This document shows, in pieces, positions 59,881-64,000 of a stretch of 64,000 nt of DNA. The stretch lies in assembly GCF_000420645.1 (NCBI RefSeq), contig NZ_ATVI01000011.1, forward strand, positions 1 through 64,000, in the 5' to 3' direction. Each line of letters opens with the position of its first letter. Position 1 is the stretch's first letter. The DNA comes from Nevskia ramosa DSM 11499. GTDB lineage: Bacteria > Pseudomonadota > Gammaproteobacteria > Nevskiales > Nevskiaceae. The position numbers and the translations under genes are program-made. The notes under the pieces are model-generated. The model searched no databases. It was not told the origin of the DNA and saw nothing but the letters and a program-made list of their open reading frames with translations.

Positions 59881-60477
59881 TCAGAGGAACAACAACAGGT
59901 TGCGACCCGCGATCGACCGCTCGTCGAAATCGATGCGCCGCTGTACCAGGCGCAAGCCACCCGCAGGGCCTCGGCGCACGAGGTCTTCGCGGCAGCAGAT
60001 GAACTGGTCCACTTCGTAGGCGCGGCGGCTGCGCTGCGCGAGCACGTTGGAGCGCACCACGCGTTCGCCATCTGTTCCGGTGAGAAAAACCTCGACGTTG
60101 CTCACCAGCCGGCGATAGCGTTCCGGCGGATCGGTACGCCACTGCATGCCGGAATTGAACTGGTCGACTCTTGCCTTCAGGAACGTGAGGTCGTCGTTGA
60201 ACAGGAACATCTCGGTCGGCGCGTCGTAGCGACGTTCCTTGCGATAGCGCAGTTCCCGGCTGATCACGACATAGCGGATGCCTGGATCCAGAACCTGTTC
60301 CATCCATTCGGAGAACTGCTCGGTATCGAGCAGGCGCGCCTCGAGATGCAGCAGGCGCTCTACTTCACGGCAGCTCGAATCATCGACACAGCGTTCGAGC
60401 CGGTTGAAATCGAAAGGCGCTGGAACGTTGCGCGCGGTGGGCGCAGGTAGCGTCGATGCAGCGATGTGCTTGCCCAT
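59881..60477 (-). CDS. Aromatic-ring-hydroxylating dioxygenase, beta subunit
   Basis: A 198-residue small subunit. The block EVERLLHLEARLLDTEQFSEWMEQVLDPGIRYVVISRELRYRKERRYDAPTEMFLFNDDLTFLKARVDQFNSGMQWRTDPPERYRRLVSNVEV is the Ring_hydroxyl_B domain. It forms the alpha3-beta3 hexamer with the large subunit. It lies between the alpha subunit gene and the dihydrodiol dehydrogenase, all on one strand. Its N-terminal ~25 residues are variable; the start at 60477 has aggagggcc before it. Confidence 0.92.
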   Translation of the reverse strand: MGKHIAASTLPAPTARNVPAPFDFNRLERCVDDSSCREVERLLHLEARLLDTEQFSEWMEQVLDPGIRYVVISRELRYRKERRYDAPTEMFLFNDDLTFLKARVDQFNSGMQWRTDPPERYRRLVSNVEVFLTGTDGERVVRSNVLAQRSRRAYEVDQFICCREDLVRRGPAGGLRLVQRRIDFDERSIAGRNLLLFL

Positions 60478-60490
60478 GTGGTGGCCCTCC

Positions 60491-61849
60491 TCAGGCGACG
60501 GTGGCTTCGGCAGGCAGCCCGGAGCCGGCCTTGGTCAGTTCCTGCTTCCAGGTGCTGTCGCCGGGATCCATGTCGGCCCAGGTCGCGGCATTCATCGTCT
60601 CCTGGTAGAAGCGGAAATAGCCGCGGTAAGACGTCTCGCCGATCGCCGATTCGCCGACCACGCCCGGCAGCTCCGGATCCTCGCGGTCACCACCGATGCC
60701 CATCTGGGCGTTCATGAAGCCCTGCCGGGTCATGTAGCCGCGCGACAGTTGCGACTCGGATTCCATGTTGTCGTTGTCATCGGCCTCCCAGTAGCCTGCG
60801 ACTCCAAAGGTGCGGTGCATGGAGTCTGCGATGCGTTGCTTGAGATCCTGCGGCATGTCCTTTTCGACGATCGCCCAGGTGAAGCATTCGGTGCGATCGG
60901 GGCCGTGCGGTTGCCAGACCTTGAACAGATTGGAGCCCCAGAGATAGGTGTTGTTCGGAAACACCGAGCCGTTGATGTGAGAGCCGTAGTAGCGGGCTCG
61001 CAAGGCACCGTAGGCTTTCTCGATCGCGGGCCGCTTCTTCGCCTGCCAGGCGACGATGTCCTGCGCCAGCGGCATGTCGTGCGAGCCGGGGTTGGTGTCG
61101 TAGAGAACGCCGAGTCCGTGGCCATAGCGCGTGGTCACCTGGACACCGGCGCCTTCGGGCGGCAGACCCGCGTTGCCGGACATCGGGGCCAGGAAGCCGC
61201 CACCGGCCTTGAGGGCCGCCGCATGCGTCCATCCCACATGGTAGGCATCGCCGACGAAATTCTCGCTCGGCGCTTTCCAGTTGCAATGCACCATCGAACG
61301 ACTCGGCGGGCCGATCAGTTCGACGCCGCCGTTGGCCTCCATCCAGATGTCCAGATACCAGCGCGACTCGCCGAGATAATCGGTCAGGCTCGGCGCGGCG
61401 GCGTCGAAACAGCCATAGACGAAGCCGTGATACGAGGACACGCCTGCGACCTCGCGCAGTCCGTGCGCCGACTTGTCGAGCCTGCCCTTGTACAGCTCCT
61501 TCTCGAACGGGACCGAGTTCAGTGCGCCGTCGGCGCCATAGGACCAGCCGTGATAGTTGCAGACGAAGCTGCGGGCATTGCCGGCCTCGACCGGGCAGAC
61601 CCGCGCGCCGCGGTGGCGACAGGCGTTCAGGAACGCCTTGATGCTGCGGTCCTTCTGACGCACCACGATCACTTCATCCTGGCCCATGCGCGCAGTGACG
61701 AAGTCACCGGGATTGGGGATGGCGCTCTCGTGGGTGAGGAACAGCCAGCAGCGGGCAAAGATGCGCTCCATCTCGGTCTCGAACACGTCGCGGTCGTGAT
61801 AGATGCGTGCGCTTTGCAAACCACGTTGAACGTCGATCAGCGGTTTCAT
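60491..61849 (-). CDS. Aromatic-ring-hydroxylating dioxygenase, alpha subunit
   Basis: A 452-residue catalytic subunit. The Rieske ligands are Cys77, His79, Cys97 and His100 (ACRHRGARVCP...FVCNYHGW). The mononuclear iron site has Asp201, His204 and His209 (ENFVGDAYHVGWTHA) plus an Asp in the ADDNDN segment around 357-360. The sequence style resembles naphthalene/phenanthrene (NahAc/PhnAc/PhdA) subunits. It dihydroxylates an aromatic ring. It overlaps the isomerase gene by ATGA and precedes the beta subunit. The substrate is not determined; PAH-type is likely from the neighbours. Confidence 0.93.
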   Translation of the reverse strand: MKPLIDVQRGLQSARIYHDRDVFETEMERIFARCWLFLTHESAIPNPGDFVTARMGQDEVIVVRQKDRSIKAFLNACRHRGARVCPVEAGNARSFVCNYHGWSYGADGALNSVPFEKELYKGRLDKSAHGLREVAGVSSYHGFVYGCFDAAAPSLTDYLGESRWYLDIWMEANGGVELIGPPSRSMVHCNWKAPSENFVGDAYHVGWTHAAALKAGGGFLAPMSGNAGLPPEGAGVQVTTRYGHGLGVLYDTNPGSHDMPLAQDIVAWQAKKRPAIEKAYGALRARYYGSHINGSVFPNNTYLWGSNLFKVWQPHGPDRTECFTWAIVEKDMPQDLKQRIADSMHRTFGVAGYWEADDNDNMESESQLSRGYMTRQGFMNAQMGIGGDREDPELPGVVGESAIGETSYRGYFRFYQETMNAATWADMDPGDSTWKQELTKAGSGLPAEATVA

Positions 61850-62472
61850 CGTTCTCCTCCATCTTGCCTGGTTGCCGCCAGGTGTTCCTCAAGGAACCCC
61901 AGCCGGTCATTGCCCCACCACATCTCCTCGCCGATCATCATCGTCGGCGCGCCGAAGACTCCGCGTGCCTGCGAGTCGCGGTTATCGAGTGCATAGCGTT
62001 CGCGCGCTTCCGGCGACGCTGTGAATTGAAGAAACTCGGCAGCGTCCCAGCCCATCGACTGCGCAACCTCGGAGATCAGCCCCTCGCTGCCCATGTCACC
62101 GCCCTGGCCCCAGGTCGGCAACCAGGCGGCGCGCAGGTAGTCCTCCGCGCGTCCGCGATCCGCGGCGAAGTACAGACCCAGATTGAGCCGCTCGGAATTC
62201 AGGGTCTTCGGAAATGCGAGCGGAACACCGTAGCGGCGCGCCCAGCGCTGCATGTCGGCCACCAGATAACGCAGCTTCACCGGAATGCTCACGTTCGGCG
62301 GTGCGGTGTTGCCAGCGGCCCGCTTGGCCGCCGGCAGATCGATGGCGTGGTAGGCGATCCGGAAATCGTATCGGCTCGCCAATGCCGGCAGCTGCGTGTG
62401 CGCGAGATACGCAAACGGGCTCATGAAGTCGAAGTAGAAATCGATGACATCCGGCAATGGCGCGCGCTCCAT
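61846..62472 (-). CDS. 2-Hydroxychromene-2-carboxylate isomerase-like (DsbA family)
   Basis: A 208-residue DsbA-fold protein. FYFDFMSPFAYLAHTQLPALA (Ser18 region), AWLPTWGQGGDMG, and DSQARGVFGAPTMMIGEEMWWGNDRLGFLEEHL fit the NahD/kappa-GST group, not thiol oxidants: there is no CxxC. NahD isomerises 2-hydroxychromene-2-carboxylate in naphthalene degradation. The start at 62472 lies 2 bases after the extradiol dioxygenase stop, and its stop overlaps the dioxygenase alpha start by ATGA. Together with the neighbours it suggests a bicyclic substrate. Confidence 0.88.
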   Translation of the reverse strand: MERAPLPDVIDFYFDFMSPFAYLAHTQLPALASRYDFRIAYHAIDLPAAKRAAGNTAPPNVSIPVKLRYLVADMQRWARRYGVPLAFPKTLNSERLNLGLYFAADRGRAEDYLRAAWLPTWGQGGDMGSEGLISEVAQSMGWDAAEFLQFTASPEARERYALDNRDSQARGVFGAPTMMIGEEMWWGNDRLGFLEEHLAATRQDGGER

Positions 62473-62474
62473 GG

Positions 62475-63305
62475 TCAGTGCGTCCGCTTGAGTTCCATGA
62501 AGCCGAGCCCGCTGACCCACTCAGGGACCGCCTCGTAGGCGATCGTCTCGCCCCGGACATCTCGCATCGCACCGATGGCGCAGAGAAAATTCTTGATCTC
62601 GAGGCCTCCGTTGCCACCGTCGCGGAGAATGTCCTCGTCGCTGAGGGCAAGAAGCGCGTCGACATCGCCGCTTTCGACGAGCCCCATCACCATCCGGTCC
62701 CAGTCTTCGTTGATCCTTCCCATCTGCGCCGTCCCCGGCCAGTGGCTGATGCCGCCGGTGCCATAGATCGCGACCCGTTCGCTGCCCGGCCATGCCGCTA
62801 CCGCGTCGCCGATGAGACGGCCGATGTCGTACGCGCGGCGACTGGGAATGACCGGGTCCATGCCGGAGTTGATGTAGACCGGAATGGTCCTGAGGCCTTC
62901 GACCGGCCGTACCGCGTAATGGACGGGAATCATGATCGAGTGATCAGCCAGCAGCGTCTTCGACACGCTCCAGTCGACGCCGCCCTTGAGTCCGAAGTCC
63001 AGGATGTGCCGCGCCAGCGCCTCGTTGTTTTCGACCCTGGCTCTCGGCATGCCGAGCCAGGTCTCCTTGGGGCCGACGATGTCGCCGACCGCGATCATCG
63101 CGGTGGGCATGCAGGACGGTCCGTTGACGGTCGCGTGGTCGTCGCCGATCACGATCACGGTATCGACCTCGGCGGCACGAATTCTCCGGGTGATCTCCTC
63201 GAACGCACCGAGGCAGGCGTCCCGTTTCGACGGCGGCGCGGCCATCGTGATCGCACTGATCAGGGGATCGTGCGGCATCAGGAATCCACAGACGAGTTCA
63301 GCCAT
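62475..63305 (-). CDS. Class III extradiol dioxygenase, LigB-like
   Basis: A 276-residue LigB-type subunit. Probable iron ligands are His12 (MPHDP), His57 (GDDHATV) and Glu236 (GGLEIKNF), and the catalytic His is 188 (GGISHWPG). It cleaves a catechol ring next to the hydroxyls. In protocatechuate 4,5-dioxygenase LigB pairs with LigA; here a LigA-like gene lies directly upstream. This replaces the usual class I (NahC-type) enzyme in a naphthalene-like route, as in phn-type clusters. The ATG is followed by a 2-base spacing to the isomerase gene at its end. Confidence 0.9.
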   Translation of the reverse strand: MAELVCGFLMPHDPLISAITMAAPPSKRDACLGAFEEITRRIRAAEVDTVIVIGDDHATVNGPSCMPTAMIAVGDIVGPKETWLGMPRARVENNEALARHILDFGLKGGVDWSVSKTLLADHSIMIPVHYAVRPVEGLRTIPVYINSGMDPVIPSRRAYDIGRLIGDAVAAWPGSERVAIYGTGGISHWPGTAQMGRINEDWDRMVMGLVESGDVDALLALSDEDILRDGGNGGLEIKNFLCAIGAMRDVRGETIAYEAVPEWVSGLGFMELKRTH

Positions 63306-63330
63306 GACTACTCCTTGATCGTGGAAGTTT

Positions 63331-63603
63331 CTAAACGCTTGCCGGGGGTGGCGTGTTCATCCGCCGCATGTATTCGCCCACCTGGTCGAAGCCGCTCAGG
63401 GCGATCCAGCTGGTGAAGAGCAGCATCTGGTCCGCGCCCAGGTCCGCCATCGCCCGAACATCGAGCGCCTTCACCAGCTCAAGCTCCCGGGGCGTCAGCG
63501 GATAGTCCTTCAGCAGCTGGTCCGGATCGCTGTGAAAGCGTTCGACGCGCGCCGGATCGTGGTGCATGTCCCACAAGGCGCTTTCCATTGCGTGAGTGCT
63601 CAT
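63331..63603 (-). CDS. LigA-like small subunit of extradiol dioxygenase
   Basis: A 90-residue protein: MESALWDMHHDPARVERFHSDPDQLLKDYPLTPRELELVKALDVRAMADLGADQMLLFTSWIALSG, matching LigA (protocatechuate 4,5-dioxygenase alpha subunit) closely in pattern. LigA caps the LigB active site and helps define substrate specificity. The start ATG at 63603 has gaaggag before it; a longer frame has no LigA similarity. It precedes the LigB-like gene by 25 bases, so they probably form a heterodimer. Confidence 0.88.
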   Translation of the reverse strand: MSTHAMESALWDMHHDPARVERFHSDPDQLLKDYPLTPRELELVKALDVRAMADLGADQMLLFTSWIALSGFDQVGEYMRRMNTPPPASV

Positions 63604-63635
63604 CGGGTTCGCGCTCCTTCGAAGTTCGGAATGGC

Positions 63636-64000
63636 TCAGGACTGCTTGCTGTACTTCACATGAAGGTCTGCCCAAGCCTGTCCCGAAACCACGGCGCCTT
63701 CCAGATAGGCGGGCGGCATCAGATGGTAGGGAGGACGGCAAGGACCGGCGCGCAGCCATCCCGCGTGATTCATACGCGCCTTTTCGATGCCGATGTTGTA
63801 CTTCGAGAACTCGGAGAAATCCCCACGCGGAAAGAGCGTCGAATCGGCGCGACGCATGTCGTCGGAAATCCGCTTGGCCAGCGACCAGTCGCCGGAGCGC
63901 TTCGCGGCCGACACGGCATCGCGCAGCGCGAGCGGCGTTGCCGGCCCGCACATGGCGCCGCTCGACCAGAACGCGGTCATCCGCTCCGGCGCGATCCGCG
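63636..64000 (-). CDS. Hydratase-aldolase (DHDPS family), C-terminal part
   Basis: The C-terminal ~121 residues of a dihydrodipicolinate-synthase-fold enzyme; the N-terminus lies beyond the window edge. The stretch [33 protein letters not shown] and [35 protein letters not shown] resembles the trans-o-hydroxybenzylidenepyruvate and carboxybenzalpyruvate hydratase-aldolases (NahE/PhdJ/PhdG). These split a side chain as pyruvate after ring cleavage. With the LigAB and NahD-like genes it fits an upper pathway for a bicyclic arene. The catalytic lysine is not inside the visible part. Confidence 0.85.
   Translation of the reverse strand, partial: RIAPERMTAFWSSGAMCGPATPLALRDAVSAAKRSGDWSLAKRISDDMRRADSTLFPRGDFSEFSKYNIGIEKARMNHAGWLRAGPCRPPYHLMPPAYLEGAVVSGQAWADLHVKYSKQS

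Overview
The window is a 64-kb piece of a high-GC (roughly 63-66 %, estimated by eye) chromosome from a Gram-negative bacterium. Outer-membrane proteins (a FadL-type channel and an alginate-export-type porin), a complete phenylacetyl-CoA (paa) operon with PaaX, and many CoA, flavin and short-chain dehydrogenase genes suggest a metabolically broad, aromatic- and lipid-degrading gammaproteobacterium, for example the Nevskiales/Solimonadaceae group. That placement is inference from protein character, not a computed phylogeny. No rRNA, tRNA or CRISPR array was seen.

Layout. 1-0.25 kb: edge of an IS1182-like transposase. 0.6-3.2 kb: a thiolase, a ParE-type toxin-antitoxin pair, and a DUF924 gene whose 3' end is repeated on the far side of the toxin-antitoxin pair. 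3.2-7.3 kb (minus): sulfotransferase, DUF1214 protein, SDR and D-glycerate 3-kinase-like genes, divergent from an AraC regulator. 8.5-14.1 kb: Old Yellow Enzyme, SnoaL-like protein, HSL-type esterase, acyl-CoA dehydrogenase, a second AraC regulator and a HbpS/GlcG-like protein. 14.2-22.4 kb: a LysR regulator divergent from pirin, isochorismatase-like, XapX, YtcJ-like amidohydrolase, DUF1275, DoxX, porin and alpha/beta hydrolase genes. 22.4-26 kb: a TetR-SDR pair divergent from flavodoxin-like and two GST genes. 26-28.3 kb: LysR and two thioredoxin-fold peroxiredoxin-like proteins. 28.5-34.3 kb: FadL channel, TetR regulator, SDRs, a second Old Yellow Enzyme and a thioesterase.

34.3-47.3 kb (minus) is a full phenylacetate catabolon in the order paaA-B-C-D-E-F-Z-G-H-thioesterase-paaI-paaK-paaJ, with paaX divergent. 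A near-consensus promoter overlaps an inverted repeat in the paaA-paaX gap. It encodes activation (PaaK), epoxidation (PaaABCDE), isomerisation (PaaG), ring opening (PaaZ), beta-oxidation (PaaF, PaaH, PaaJ) and CoA-ester proofreading (PaaI).

48.3-57.6 kb is a carbohydrate locus: a GH3 beta-glucosidase divergent from a tightly packed GH144-like, GH15-like, SbmA/YddA-type ABC exporter/importer and CocE-like set. 57.6-64 kb (minus) is an incomplete ring-hydroxylating-dioxygenase cluster. From right to left it reads hydratase-aldolase, LigA- and LigB-like extradiol dioxygenase, 2-hydroxychromene-2-carboxylate isomerase-like, dioxygenase alpha and beta, cis-dihydrodiol dehydrogenase, Rieske ferredoxin and a NahR/NodD-type LysR regulator. 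The set resembles an upper pathway for a fused-ring or substituted arene. The cluster continues past the right edge.

The most unusual non-coding structures are a family of large palindromic or Y-shaped intergenic elements (7.45, 44.5 and 50.6 kb), the toxin-antitoxin module bracketed by direct repeats of a gene 3' end, and several palindromic operators that can be matched to adjacent TetR, LysR and PaaX genes.
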